In this document: positions 33,883-45,835 of the stretch, one piece after another | Position numbering within the stretch: position 1 is the first letter of the stretch | How the letters are laid out: each line of letters opens with the position of its first letter | Assembly (NCBI GenBank): GCA_033439265.1 | Contig: JAVTVX010000027.1 | Location: 12,539,001-12,603,000, forward strand | DNA: 64,000 nt | Direction: 5' to 3' | Origin: Dillenia suffruticosa | Lineage: Eukaryota > Streptophyta > Magnoliopsida > Dilleniales > Dilleniaceae | Made by a program: the position numbers and the translations under genes | The notes under the pieces: model-generated | Databases searched by the model: none | What the model saw: the letters and a program-made list of their open reading frames with translations, nothing else | Told to the model about the DNA's origin: nothing

Positions 33883-36175
33883 TATCCCACTTATATACGA
33901 GAGTATTTTATATTTGTCATAATATCATAACTCATCCGATCTACCAAATCATCCTACTGGATTTTCATATAAGATTGAGTATCGTGCGAATGACAAGTAC
34001 ATCTATAAGCAAAGATTTCTTAATACACCTGTTAGGATGACCAAGAAATCACCTTTAGTATTAAAAAGAACTCGTTATACTCTAAACTCAATATAGTTAC
34101 ATCTATCGAATCACTTTTCTCATCAAAAGGGATCTTCAATCATTACTGTATTTACGTTATATTTGAATCCCAATATGGATAATGGGTGAAAACTACACAA
34201 TAATTTAATGTCGATTAATTTTTTTTTCCTCAAACTCGAATCTATCAGTTTTAATTTAACTACTTTTCTAAATCTATCCGTTAGATCTCAATTATCTTCC
34301 GGATCATAAATAAATAGATTAAAGTAACAAACACTAAACTAAGATTTCTAGAAATAGCCGAAAGTAATAAGAGTACAAGAGATCTCACCTAATAGATCTT
34401 GGATCTCACACAGTGGGAACGAGAATCATGATCATACTATTGTTTCGAATAATAGCTTATACTATACCATAGTTATCTTATCACATGAGGTATGAAATAC
34501 ATGCCACGATGTTGTTCTTCTATCTCTCAAAATGACATATGTAAGATTTTTCTAACACTGTGCAGATATGAAACTCAATATACATATAAAATTTTATCCA
34601 GAAATCTTAGAGAGAGTATCTCAAAAACAATATTACTAAACGTATGTAATATTTGATATTTAAAATCTGACTACTTAAATATAACATGGATATGAGTATA
34701 TTCATGTCATTTATAACACATATGATTTTATCCTGAACACATATCAGGACGACTTATATTCTAATAGGGTTACTCTCAAATTCTCTTACAACTAGAAATC
34801 ATTTCATCTCCGCTTACTCAGAGTTGGAGGTGATCATTCATGTGAGAGAGTCGACCTCGTTTGCCTTATATATCTTTTTATCATATCACATCACAAAATA
34901 TATGATAAGAAACAAGTGTATTAAATGAAAAAAAAATATAATAATTTATGTGTAACTAAATAATGCACAAAAATCATAAATATATAAAGGTAATAAGTAT
35001 CAATATAGCCAATCTAGTACAAAATGAAAAATGTCAAAATATATGTAAACTCAATAACTCTTTATATCCTATAACGAGTCTCTAGCAATCGATTTGGTGA
35101 AAGAGTCAGTTACTATACTGTGAATAGAAATGTACTGACAGTCACTTCACCATTTTGATGATATCTCTCACGAAATTGTATCTGGTGTCAATGTGTTTGG
35201 TTCTACTATAATATTTAGGATCTCGAGTATATGCGATAATGACCTAATTATCACAGTAGATTATCATTGATTACCCACTAACTACAATAATCTCCAAGTC
35301 ATCAAATAATTTTCGGAGCCAAAAACTCTCATGAACTGCAAGTGAGCAATCTACGAACTCAGTCTATATCATAGATAGAGTTACCCAGATTTGGTTCTTA
35401 CTGCTCCGAGAAATGGTAGCATCATTGAGCAATAAGACAAAAATGATGCTGATTTGTGCTTATCTAGATCATCACCCTAATCGGCATCTGAATATTCTAT
35501 AAAACACAAACCACCTTCTCTGTAACACAAAGAGAAGCTCACAGTTCCCTAAAGATATCAGAAAATCATTTTCACTGCTTTCTGTAAGCTTTTATAGGAT
35601 TTGATTGATATCTACTCATTAGACCGACTATATAATAAATGTCTAGTCATGTACGTGTACATTAAACTTCCCATTTCACTAAAATAAGAGATTTTGCTCA
35701 TTTCTCATATTTTTTCTTGAGTTTTGGGGTACATCTGCATATTCAAACCATTATACTTGACGATAGAAGACCCTTGGCTACCAGACGAGTATTGTATCTC
35801 TATATCGATCCGTCAGTCTTTTTTTTTGACTTTGAGAAAGCACTTGTTCTCAATTGTCTTTCTATTCTCAAGTAAGTCAACTAGATTCTAGACGCCGTTG
35901 ACTCTCATTGATTCAATCTCCTCTTATATGGCCTTTAACCATTTGTCTTTTATAGGACCTCAAGAGCCTTCTTAGATATCTTGAACTCCTCGTCATCCTC
36001 GGGAGTCACAATGACAATCTCATCCTTAATTGAAAAAAAACGAAGAGATACTTGTCCCTGACTACTCTTACGAAGAGAGGGAGCCTACTCACTTCTAGAT
36101 GTGCCACTCTTAATAGGACCAAAATCCGTAACGGGTTCTTGAATCTCATCACTAAGATCAGCTAAATTATTGGGC

Positions 36176-36427
36176 TCACCCATCAGATTTGTGCGAAATC
36201 AGATAGATGTAATCAAAATGCATATAATTATTTATAAACATAATAAAATATGTAGTTTTATTTCGGGTTCTCATATTCATAGGCTTATAAATATTAGAGT
36301 AGATTAATTGTAATGGAGTCTTAACTTTCATTGTCTTTGCAAATGATTTCCTTATGGCTTTGCCAATTAGCCAAAACTCACATAGGGGCAAATTGACCCT
36401 AGTTAGCAAGCCCAATAAGCCACTCAC
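36176..36427 (-). pseudogene. copia integrase N-terminal remnant (copy D)
   Basis: An 83-codon open stretch with 'LPLCEFWLIGKAIRKSFAKT' (zinc-binding CxxC altered to C..W) and 'LQLIYSNIYKPMNMRTRNK', matching the start of the copia integrase core ('LIHTDVCGPMN' in relatives); the first catalytic Asp reads Asn. It shows a part of the family's pol that copies A and B lack. Confidence 0.75.
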
Positions 36428-36517
36428 AGCTAATCGATTTATCGTCTCTTACCCAATGTGACCAAATCTATTATACAAAATAATAATACAGTATAAGATG
36501 TAAAGATAATATGAGAT

Positions 36518-37541
36518 TGGTGGGTATCAATTCAACCATTAATAAAAATACATATTTTATTAAAAATGAGTTTAGGGTGAGTAGGATCGTATCCATAGAA
36601 AATGACAGATTTATATTTTTTAAGAAAAATAAAATAAAATATGAGAGTTTGAGAAATTATCTAAATCTAACAAAAATAAATGAATCAATAAATTAACTAG
36701 AGAAAAACAATTAAATAATGGCAATTAAAGAAATAAATATCAATGATAATGAAATATAGCCAAAAGAATTATTTCTATCTTGATACATTTGATTGATTAT
36801 CAATACAAAAATTATTCAATATTATGTAAATAAATTGATTATAACCATTAAATATCATAAAACGACCAATCTCTCATTACTTTTTGGGTAATTAAGATAC
36901 CATCGTTAATTATTTTTCTAATTGAAAGACAACCCAAAAAATTCTCATTGGAATTAGTGTTTCGATAGTATTAAAATGTGGAGAGACCCAATTCTAAGTA
37001 ACAAATTCCAACTGGAATTTATTTAGATTAAATTATCTAATCTATTGACATAAGTTAAACCGCTTACGAGATCATAAAATTATGTCAATTATCATTCTAT
37101 TAAAAACAAACAATTTTTGCTGTTTTTAAATGATTGTAGATTATTCTGTTGTTATTAAATATAGATCTTTATTTAACAAATCCAAAATAATCATAAATAT
37201 TAACGTATAGAGATTAAATAATTACTTAAAATTATCAAACCAATAAAATCATGTAGAACTCACAATCTTCACTTATAAGGTTTCAATAATCCTTTAATTA
37301 GAAAAATAAATTAGAAATGAAACATGGAAAATAAAGACTCACAAAATGATTTATTGTATTGGAAAAAGGAATGTGAACTACAAGAACAAATATGTTTTCC
37401 TACGGTAGCCGGCAGCCTCCCTAAACAAGAACAAAATATGCTCTCCCAAGTCAAGAATGAAGAGAGTACATCTCTCCCCAAACTGCTGGTTGCGGCCCCC
37501 TTTGGGACTGAATATCCCCACCTAACAATATGTAACACTCA
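36518..37541 (-). repeat. 3' LTR of the Athila-like element
   Basis: Begins on the plus strand TGGTGGGTATCAATTC and ends ATATGTAACACTCA. Homologous end to end with 41185-42209. Two open frames of about 75 codons near 37311-37554 are LTR sequence and have a shifted counterpart in the other LTR. Confidence 0.82.
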
Positions 37542-40189
37542 TATATATATATGAATAGTAACCCTAAACAAGATGAACTTTTTCCTATTTTTTATATTAG
37601 GAAAAATTATTCAAATTTATAAAAGATAATATTCTAAAAATTTCGAATAAAAGAAAAGTTCTTAAAAGATAAAATAACTTGACTAAAAGTTTCATATTCC
37701 TAAATATTAGGAGTAGAATAAAATCTTAAAAATTTTTAATATCTCCGATTCTATTTCAATTTTCTCTTTTATTTGCAATTGAGAAATGAAATTTTACTGT
37801 AATAAATTTTCAAAATCTTACATTGTCTCTTGTAATCAACATGTCCACGTGTTAATGAAAGAGTATTACTGTCCAATTTTTATCATTTGCACAATTACTC
37901 CAATTTAACTCATTTTATTCACTTTCCTTAATAAGTTTTCTCTATCAATCCTAACGTATCAAATATCACAAAATATAAATATTAGTATAATATTTATTTA
38001 AAAATAAAGTAAAATCAATAACAAATATTACATTTATTTAATCCTTATCAAATTCCCCTATGCCTAAATGATACTTGCCTTCATATCCCAACAGCTCCTC
38101 ATAAAATCCAAACAATAATATTCAATAATACTCTCTAAAGGTTCACTCAATTGCACTCAAATGAGTGAAAAATATAGATATCTCTTAAATCAACAACATA
38201 AAATGTCATTACCATATACTCGCAAATATATCAAATGTCCACTACTTAAAAATTTGAGTTTTATGCATCAATTTAAAGGTTTTTTATTTGATTATAATAA
38301 GATTATGGTTAAGGATAGGATAAGGGTAATATTTGAGGGTTAAAAATGTATCAAAGGAAATATATAATTAATCTACACAAGTTTCATGACATCAACTAAT
38401 CTTTGACTCAAACAAATAGCAAACAAAATTTGATTTCTTGCTGTTCAAATGTAAATGAATAACCCATGGCCAACAACATACAAGAATGTCAATCGATCTC
38501 TCTAATTTCCATAATTGAAGTGTAAATCAATGAATTTTTGATCAAAATGTAACACTTATCTTTCTAATTTCCTCTTTTTTTTTTCCTTGATGAGATATGA
38601 AAACATCAACATTAAGAATCCAATCATCATCTTCCTATTGAGACAAAAATAAAACTAAAATCATACAATTAAATATATATATCTTTGGTATAAGAATTTG
38701 AAATGAAAGCTAAAATTAAATGATAGGTATTGTATTGAGTGGGTTATAAAGAAAAAAAATGGTAAAGACTCAAATTGATTAATTAAGGGTTTATAAAATC
38801 AAGATATGATATTTAGAAAGCCAAAGGGGTAAAATCTAAGTGTATTTGGTACTTAGAAAGCCAAGAGGATAAAACCTAAATGATTTTGTCATTTCAATGT
38901 ATGAAATTCTAAAATGTGATTTCGATATACATAATAAAAACAGTTCTAGAATGCACAATCCAAGTGTGATAATCACTCATCAAGAAAAACAATTTCGAAC
39001 AAAAAAAAAATGAAATTACTTATTTTTAACTCAAAAGCTCACTATTTAAGTAAGTTTTGTATCAAATCTTTACATATTCATTATTCAAAGAAAACTATTA
39101 AAGACATGAATAGTCATTTCAAGTACAAAATACTATTGATACAATCTATTTTTTATATATTTCCAGCCAACCAAATAGCATATATCAATTAAGAAAGTTC
39201 AGAATTTTTTTTATTTTTTTTTTATTTTTTATTTTTTTATTTTTTTATTTTGAAGAAACAAAATTTAAACTAATGTAGTAAAGAAAATAAATATAATGTT
39301 AAGAACCAAAACAAAGAGAAAAACAACTAACATCTCCCACACCTAAATCATACATTGTCCTCAATATATGCTTAAGTTGAGAGATAAAAAAAAATGTATA
39401 AAATCAATTCTTAAAAAAGATGGAAGATCAAAGAAATAAAAGAAGAATGTGAGAACAATACTCCCTTAGGGTGGAGTGAAGAATGGAAGATCAATTCTAA
39501 CGAATACGAAGAAAGAGTTCTAATGTGGGCATGCTTTAAATATCAAGCACTTCTGTCCATTCTTGAGACTTAAAGGTAGAGAGAGAAACCTAAAAAAGAT
39601 GAAGTGTAAAATGTTAGAATATGATTTCAATTCCTCTCTATTTTTTTTTTCAGAAATGAACTTAGTTTAGGGTGTACGCACGCCTTAATCAAGGAGTGTT
39701 TCTATTTATGTATGCCTTGATAGAAATAAAGTTAGTTTAGTGCATGGGCTTGCCTTAAACAAGGAGCATGTCTGTCCATGTGAGCACTTTTGAATTTGTT
39801 TTTTTTTTTTTTTAACTTATGAGTAATTCAAAATCAAGTCTAAATCAAACTAACATAAATAAAAATAAATAACAATAAAAAAATAATCATAAAAGAAATA
39901 ATTGGGTGGCCTCCCGATAAGCGTCTTTGGCTCGCCATGATATCTTCGCTTCAACCTCACTAAAACATCGACCCAGTCTATTTAGATTTCAACTTGCTTG
40001 ACATGAATTTCAATATTGAATGACTTTTTGGTTTACATTGAATTGCTTTCGATGTGGGAGTTTGTCTCCAAAAAACTTGTCCCATTGTAAAAAATTATTT
40101 GTCAAATTCTCCTTAAACACAAAATGCAAATCATTTTACATAAAATTATCATGCACAATAAAATCCATCTTTTTCTCATCACATCTTGC
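37542..40189 (-). other. Internal non-coding region of the Athila-like element
   Basis: A/T-rich, no pol-type blocks on either strand. Open frames of about 60 codons are scattered and unconnected. It has the composition of the long untranslated region between gag/pol and the 3' LTR of Athila-type elements. Confidence 0.5.
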
Positions 40190-41035
40190 TTCTAAGAATA
40201 TGCCAACCTACCAGGAAAAGGAAAAAAAATAGTTATTTTCGAATTTGAATTATTTGGTAACTCACTTACCTTTTTTGGTGTAACATCAAGAGATATTATT
40301 TTCTTTTCATTTTCTTTCTCTTTTTGTGTCTCTTTTGATAAAAAATTCTGCACTTCTTTTCCATCTATGAGCAGTATAGCACTTTCAATCTCCCTTGAAT
40401 TAATTTCCACTTGAGACATCACTTTTTCTTGATTAGTTTCGATTTTGCTTATTGCCTTCGTCAATTGTGACCCTTGGATACTGAGACTTTGAATACTTGA
40501 TCTTGTTTTTTGCTAGAATTTTTGCATGTCTTCCATAAGATTTGTTACAAGATCTTCGAAGGATGGTGCTCGGTTTTGTGATGGTTGCTGCGGTGGAAAG
40601 TGTGGCCTTGCATACAATTGCTGTGGAAATCCTTGTAGTCTTAGATTCAAATGATATCTCTAACCTTGGTTGTAGGTGTTTGAATAAGAATTGTACGTTC
40701 TGTTAGGTTGCCCTGAAAATTCACCTACAACATTTAATTGTACATTAAACTCCTCTTGAATGATAGGACACATATCGGTTGAGTGACCTATACTCGAGTA
40801 AATTCCGCATGCATTAACTTATTGCACTTGTTCTACAACTAACATTTTCACAATAAAAGTTAGGGACTCTATTTTATGTTCAAGGGAAGAAATACTTATT
40901 TCATTGACAGTTTTTGAGACATTTTATCGTCACCCAAACTGTTGTGCATCTGCTGTCATATTAAGAGAATCATTGCATAAAGAATGTTCAGTAAAATCAG
41001 AGAATAATATCTCCCTTAAAGTCTTCTCGGTAGCC
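40190..41035 (-). pseudogene. Athila-like gag remnant
   Basis: Reading from about 40810 leftward, 'HSTDMCPIIQEEFNVQLN', 'NSYSNTYNQG' and 'LQGFPQQLYARP' match the Athila gag segment that follows the single zinc knuckle. Next come 'SFEDLVTNLMEDMQKF', a coiled coil, and the frame 40464-40192 with 'LIDGKEVQNF' (usually LRSGKEV) ending 'FPFPGRL' (usually PFPQRL). Stops at about 40670 and 40515 break it. The protease that should follow is missing. Confidence 0.75.
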
Positions 41036-41160
41036 ATATGTTTGTAGTTAAAGTCCATCTCTTCTATATTCTTGACAATTTTCAGCAAGTTCACTATAAA
41101 AGATTAATTTTGAAAACAAGGAGAAAACAAAAATTAAAAAAAATAAATCACTTAACATCA

Positions 41161-41180
41161 TTCCCTAACAACGGCGTCAA
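41161..41180 (-). other. Primer binding site region of the Athila-like element
   Basis: TTGACGCCGTTGTTAGGGAA on the minus strand, a few bases inside the 5' LTR end. The family consensus has GGCGCCGTTGCCGGGG, here with C-to-T type changes. Confidence 0.7.
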
Positions 41181-41184
41181 AATA

Positions 41185-42209
41185 TGGTGGGTGTCAATCC
41201 AACCAAAAATAAAACTATATACTTTACTAAAGATGAATTTAGAGTGGGCAGGGTTGTATCCACAGAAAACGACGGATTTATTTATTTTAAAAGAAAATAT
41301 AATAAAATAAAAGCTTTTGAGAAATTATCTAAATCTAAAAAAATAAATGAATCAATAAATTAACTAGAGCAAAATAGTTAAATAACGGCAATTAAAGAAA
41401 TAAATATCAATAATAATGAAATCTAGTCAAAGGAATTACTTCCACTTTAATGTATTTGATTTATCATCAGTACAAAAATTACTTAATATTATGTGAATAA
41501 ATTGGTTATAACCATTAAATACCACAAAATGATCAATCTCTTCTTACTTATTCAATAATTAAGATACTATCGTTAATTATTTCCCTAATCAAAAGACAAT
41601 TCAAGAGATTGTCGTTTGATTTAGTGTTTCAACAATATTAAAATTTATAAAAATCTAATTCTAAGTGACAAATTCTAACCAGAATTTATTTATATTAGAT
41701 AATCTAATCTCTTGATATAAGTTAAACCATTTGCGAAATCATAAAACTATATCAATTACCACTCTATTAAAAATAAACAAATTTTACTGTTTTTAAGTAG
41801 TGGTAAACTATTTTAGAGTTATTAAACATATGCCTCTATTTGATAAATTCAAAATAATCATAAATATTAGCGTATAGAGATTAAATAAATATTCACAAAT
41901 ATCAAATCAATAAAATCACTTAAATTTTATAATCTTCATTTATTAAGCTTTCAATAATCTTTTAACTAGAAAAATAAATTAGAAATAAAACGTGAAAAAT
42001 AAAGATTCACAAAATGATTTATTGTGCTAGAAAAAGGAATATGAACTACAAGAACAAATGTGCTTTCCTATGGCAGCCGGCAACCTCCCTAAACAAGAAC
42101 AAAATGTGCTTTCCCAAGTCAAGAATGAAGAAAGTACATCTCTCCCCAAACTGCTGGCTGTGGCCCCCTTTGAGACTGTACACCCTCACCTAACAATATG
42201 TAACACTCA
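41185..42209 (-). repeat. 5' LTR of the Athila-like element
   Basis: Begins on the plus strand TGGTGGGTGTCAATCC and ends ATATGTAACACTCA. The shared 3' edge with 37541 defines the limit. It touches or overlaps by two bases the CACTACAAAA terminus of the next element. Confidence 0.82.
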
Positions 42210-43828
42210 CTACAAAATTAAAGTACTGTATGCACTAAAAAATATGAAATTCTTATTAAAAAAAGATTAAATTTAGCGACGGCTTTGAAATCCGTCGCTA
42301 AATTAATTTTTAATTTAAATATTATATTAATATTAGATTTTATTTAATTATATATTTAAAATTTAACGAAGAATTGAGATTTCCGTCGCTAAATTTAGTG
42401 ATGGATTTCGTATCCGTGCTAAAAAATAAAACATAACATATTAATAAAATAAAAGAAAAATAAAAAATAAAAAATTCTAATTAAAAAAGAATAAATTTTG
42501 CGACGGATTTGAAATCCGTCGCTAAATTAGCAACGGATATAAATTCGTAGCTAAATTAGCAATGAATTCCGTGTTCGTTGCTAACTTAGCGAAGGATTTC
42601 TCGATTTGTCGCTAACTTAGTGATAGGTTTCTACATCCGTCCCAAAATCCGTCGCTAATTTAATCTTTTTTTATATAAATTTGTATTATATATTTTGTTT
42701 TCTTCTTTTTTATTTTATTATTTTATTTTATTATTATTATTTATTTTTATTTTATTTTTTTGAATCCATAGAATTGTTTATAAATGGATAGCCGCCTATC
42801 AATAACCATCTGTATCATTATCTCCATTTTTCGAAAACTAATGTTTGATCTATTTGCTAAGCGAGATGAATTGTTGGATATGGATGTATCATTTATTATT
42901 TTCCTTGCTGATGATAATGACAAATGAAAATAAACAATTGAATTTTTAAAAACGATTGAGCTATATGAGAGAAGCGAACGGATGAAGAAAATGAAAAATA
43001 TAAATGAACTCTACAATCGCGACTTATTGAAAATTGTCTGTTAAGGATTGATTGAATTATTTATTGTTGAAAATTCTCAATTTGGTGAGAATTATAATAT
43101 TTATTATATATTTAATTTAATTTCGTTATTCAGAATTGGTTAAAACGGGGAATATGGTTGAAAATATTCCTAATAGAGTATAGAAAAAATTTAGTTACGA
43201 AATTAGTCTTAAATTTTGAAATATAGATAATAAATTAGTGACGAATTTGGCCACAAATACTTTTTTGTGGCTAATTAATGACAAATTTAGTCACAATATT
43301 TTTTTGTGGTTAATTAGTGATGAATTTAGTTATAAATTTTAGAGTTCGTTGCTAAATTTAGAGACAAATATTTTTTTATGGCTAATTAGTGACGAATTTA
43401 ACGACGAAAAATTTTTGTATCTAATTAGCGATAAAATTTACTACGAAATTTTTTCATTGCTTAATTTAGCGACAAAATTTGTCACGAACTTTTTTCGTCG
43501 CTAAATTTAGCTATGGATCATTGTATCCGTTGTAGAATTTAGCCACGAAATATTATTCGTCGCTAATTAGTGATGAAATTTGTAACGAAAATTTTTTTGT
43601 CGTCAATTAACGACGAATTTAGCCACGAAAACGTTTTCATCACTAATTAGTGATGAATTTAGCCACGAATGATGTGTCCGTCATTAATTTTACCACGGCT
43701 TCTTTTTCGTCGCAAATTTTGTGGCAAATTAGCGACGAAAAAGTTTTCGTCGCTAAATTCATCACAAAAAAGTGACAAATTTTTTCCGTCACGAAAATCT
43801 GTGACTAAAAGCTTTTTTTTTTGTAGTG
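42208..43828. mobile_element. Non-autonomous CACTA element
   Basis: Ends are CACTACAAAATTA (left) and TTTTTTTTTTGTAGTG (right), a 10-bp inverted CACTACAAAA. Both subterminal parts are packed with short motifs related to GCGACGGATTT/AAATCCGTCGCTAAATTA (42272-42660) and TTAGTGACGAATTT/GTCGCTAATTAGC (43190-43810), many arranged as palindromes. The centre (about 42780-43130) is A/T-rich with no clear transposase. A matching 3-bp target duplication is not evident (ACT on the left, ATG on the right), so one end may be displaced or the flank rearranged. Confidence 0.8.
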
Positions 43829-44700
43829 ATGCAAGTGCCCACCATGACTATATTAATTATTAAGTAAGTGAATTACTAATATAATTAACTTAGTTATTTA
43901 TATTTTATTAATTTAAATTATTAATATTATTAATTAAAATTTGAAATGATATTATTAGTAATTTATATAATAGTATTATGATATATTGTTATATATTATT
44001 ATGATATATTGTTATAATAGTAATTATTTATATATTATTATTGTAGTTATAATATCAATATTATTTAATTTAATATTATATAAAAAATTTAAATTATCAA
44101 TATCATCACAAAATCTCTTTTTTTTGGCATTTTGGCGGTAATTTAATTAATTTTGGTGCTAAAAACCATTTAATTCTTCATGGCGAGGTTTCAAGATTTG
44201 GCGCGAAAAAAATTTTCTCATAATAACTTCATTTATTTCTCTCTCTTTTACTCTTGCTTCATTTATATGCATTTATTTGCTTTTGCAGTTCTCTTCATTT
44301 AATCTCTCTATACTTTATTCTTTCTGTGTTACACACACGAGAGAGCAATAAAGAGAGTAATGGAAAATCAATCATAGTCATAGTAAGAAAATTCAAAATT
44401 CAATGAGAGTAGAAAATGGGAAAAAAAAATGACCCCAAGGTGAAGGAAAAAAAAAAGAGGTGAGAGTGAGATAAGGAAAAAAAAAAGAGTTTGATTGTGA
44501 TAGTAAAAAAAATAATTAGTGTGATAGCCAAAAAAAAAAAAGTGAGATTGAGAGAGAGAGAGAGGAAGAAAGAAAGAAAAAAAAAAGAAATAAAGAGAAC
44601 AACAACAACATGAGACCTTGTAATGATTTGCAAAGGCTTAGGTAAGAATGTTGTTGGAGACAATTTTAGATACATTTGGAAGAAATAGAGAAGAAGGCAT
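43829..44700. other. Intergenic region
   Basis: A/T-rich to 44100. A segment at 44120-44330 has two TTTGGCG-type motifs and a CT-rich leader-like stretch. GA-rich low-complexity sequence follows to 44600. No gene supported; the minus-strand 137-codon frame here is low complexity. Confidence 0.4.
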
Positions 44701-44744
44701 TGGCGATGCGCCCTGTAGCCTCGGAATACATGCGTAGGCGCCGG

Positions 44745-45190
44745 TATGGGCGCTTGCTTGTGGAGTGGCATGGGCGGACGCCTACGCGTGCATGTGCGGC
44801 ATGCTCCAGGCACCTAGGCATGCAAGCGCTTGCCTACGTAGTGGCATGGGTGGGCTCCTGCATGTGCATGCGCGGCATGCTCCAGGCGCCCACGCATGTG
44901 CGGCATGCTGCACATGCGGGCGCATGCATGGGCACGAGCAAGGGAAAAAGAAGAAGGCACAGGTGATGAGCACAGTAGTCCTGGCATGCGCGCTCACGTG
45001 CCCGCATGGGCGCTTGCCTGCGCAGTGGCATGGGCGGGCACCTGCGTGTGCATGCTTGGCATGCTCTAGGTGCCCGGGTGCACACGTGCAAGCACCCGCG
45101 GGCACTTGCCTATGCAGTGGCATGGGCGGGAGCCTGCGTTTGCATGCTCAACATGCTCCAGGCACTCACGCATGCACGAGCTATACTCCC
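44745..45190. repeat. GC-rich minisatellite
   Basis: Four imperfect copies of about 75 bp, starting near 44748, 44826, 45008 and 45103. Each has GGGCGCTTGCC, GTGGCATGGGCGGG, CTGCGTGTGCATGC and GGCATGCTCCAGGCGCCC-type segments. Extra GCATGC-rich spacer lies between copies 2 and 3. Open frames on both strands are Cys/Ala/His-rich artefacts of the repeat. GC content contrasts sharply with the surroundings. Confidence 0.8.
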
Positions 45191-45782
45191 ACTTTTTGGC
45201 ACCAATATTAGAGTTAATTAGAAATATAACTCTATTAAGTATTAAATAATATCTTAAACATGAGTATACAAACTAAATTGGCACTCCCGACCAACATGTC
45301 TTTGGGATATTTATTATTTAAACGCGCTCATATCAAAATGCATTCAAACCATATACACAGGTTGCAAAATCATCATATCATATCAAAATATTACACATAG
45401 TTTATAAAAGAAACAAAAGGTTGGAGGGTGTGACAACCCATTATTTGAGCGTCTCACCTCCTAGCATAGACACATACTTAGTGCGGTAATTTAGAAATAA
45501 TTCAACACGAAACATAAAAACACATGAGACAACTATATTTAAATCAAGATTCATGCGTGTGATAAAATGGAAGGAATTTAGTGAAAATTTTATAATTTTT
45601 ATTTTATTGACATTTTCTAGAAAAACTTAGAAAAATTTCCCCCATTTTAGTGACTATTACCAAGTCAAATGTGACAAATCTATTCACAAAAAAACTATAC
45701 ACCTCTATATCATACATTTTAAAGGGACTATATTTCTCCCACTTCTCATCACCTGAGATCACATTTTAATATATTAAACATA
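45191..45782. other. Possible gypsy LTR fragment
   Basis: No gene seen. The sequence GGAGGGTGTGACAACCC near 45421-45440 resembles the start or end of some plant gypsy LTRs. It is broken at 45782 by the Helitron-like cluster. Confidence 0.3.
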
Positions 45783-45835
45783 CTAGGAGGCGTTTTGACT
45801 ACACAAGGTGCGGCATTGGCCCAGGCTTTTTTTTT
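45783..45835 (-). other. Helitron-like 3' terminus, minus orientation
   Basis: On the minus strand GGGCCAATGCCGCACCTT, then GTGTAGTC, AAAACGC and CTCCTAG, followed by T. The partner at 56592-56633 shares GGGCCAAGGCCGCACCTTGT and an intact hairpin. Confidence 0.65.

Larger units (their letters stand above)
33771..36480 (-). mobile_element. Ty1-copia element, copy D, inverted and internally deleted
   Basis: Fourth member of the copy A family. Reading leftward from 36480: gag-pre-integrase end and integrase start, a jump at about 36170 where most of the integrase is missing, the linker, RT, RNase H (about 35500-35250), 3' untranslated region with the same landmark AGGATGATTTGGTAGATC-like motif as copy A, polypurine tract AAGTGGGATA and the first about 110 bp of the LTR (from 33882). 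Multiple stops. Its upstream end meets the Athila-like LTR near 36514. Confidence 0.8.
36518..42209 (-). mobile_element. Reduced Athila-like gypsy element
   Basis: Two direct repeats of about 1024 and 1025 bp (36518-37541 and 41185-42209) flank 3.6 kb. On the minus strand the 5' LTR is the right-hand one. Immediately inside it comes TTGACGCCGTTGTTAGGGAA (41180-41161), close to the TTTGGCGCCGTTGCCGGGGA primer region of Athila and Tat elements. Next is a degraded gag (about 41030-40190). No protease, RT or integrase is visible, so it is a non-autonomous or deleted copy. The signature GCTTATCGGGAGGCCACCC near 39925-39905 and 'cacacctaaat...cattgtcctcaa' type sequence near 39340-39365 are familiar from such elements. 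Target duplications could not be confirmed because the right flank is a CACTA end. Confidence 0.75.

Noticed and set aside
37311..37554. Overlapping frames on both strands near 37.4 kb as small genes
   Set aside because: They are LTR sequence; the matching LTR at 42.06 kb keeps the DNA but only part of the frame.
44676..45221. Cys/His/Ala-rich open frames on both strands of the GC-rich minisatellite
   Set aside because: All six frames stay open through the repeat because it lacks A/T-rich stops. No protein family is recognised.
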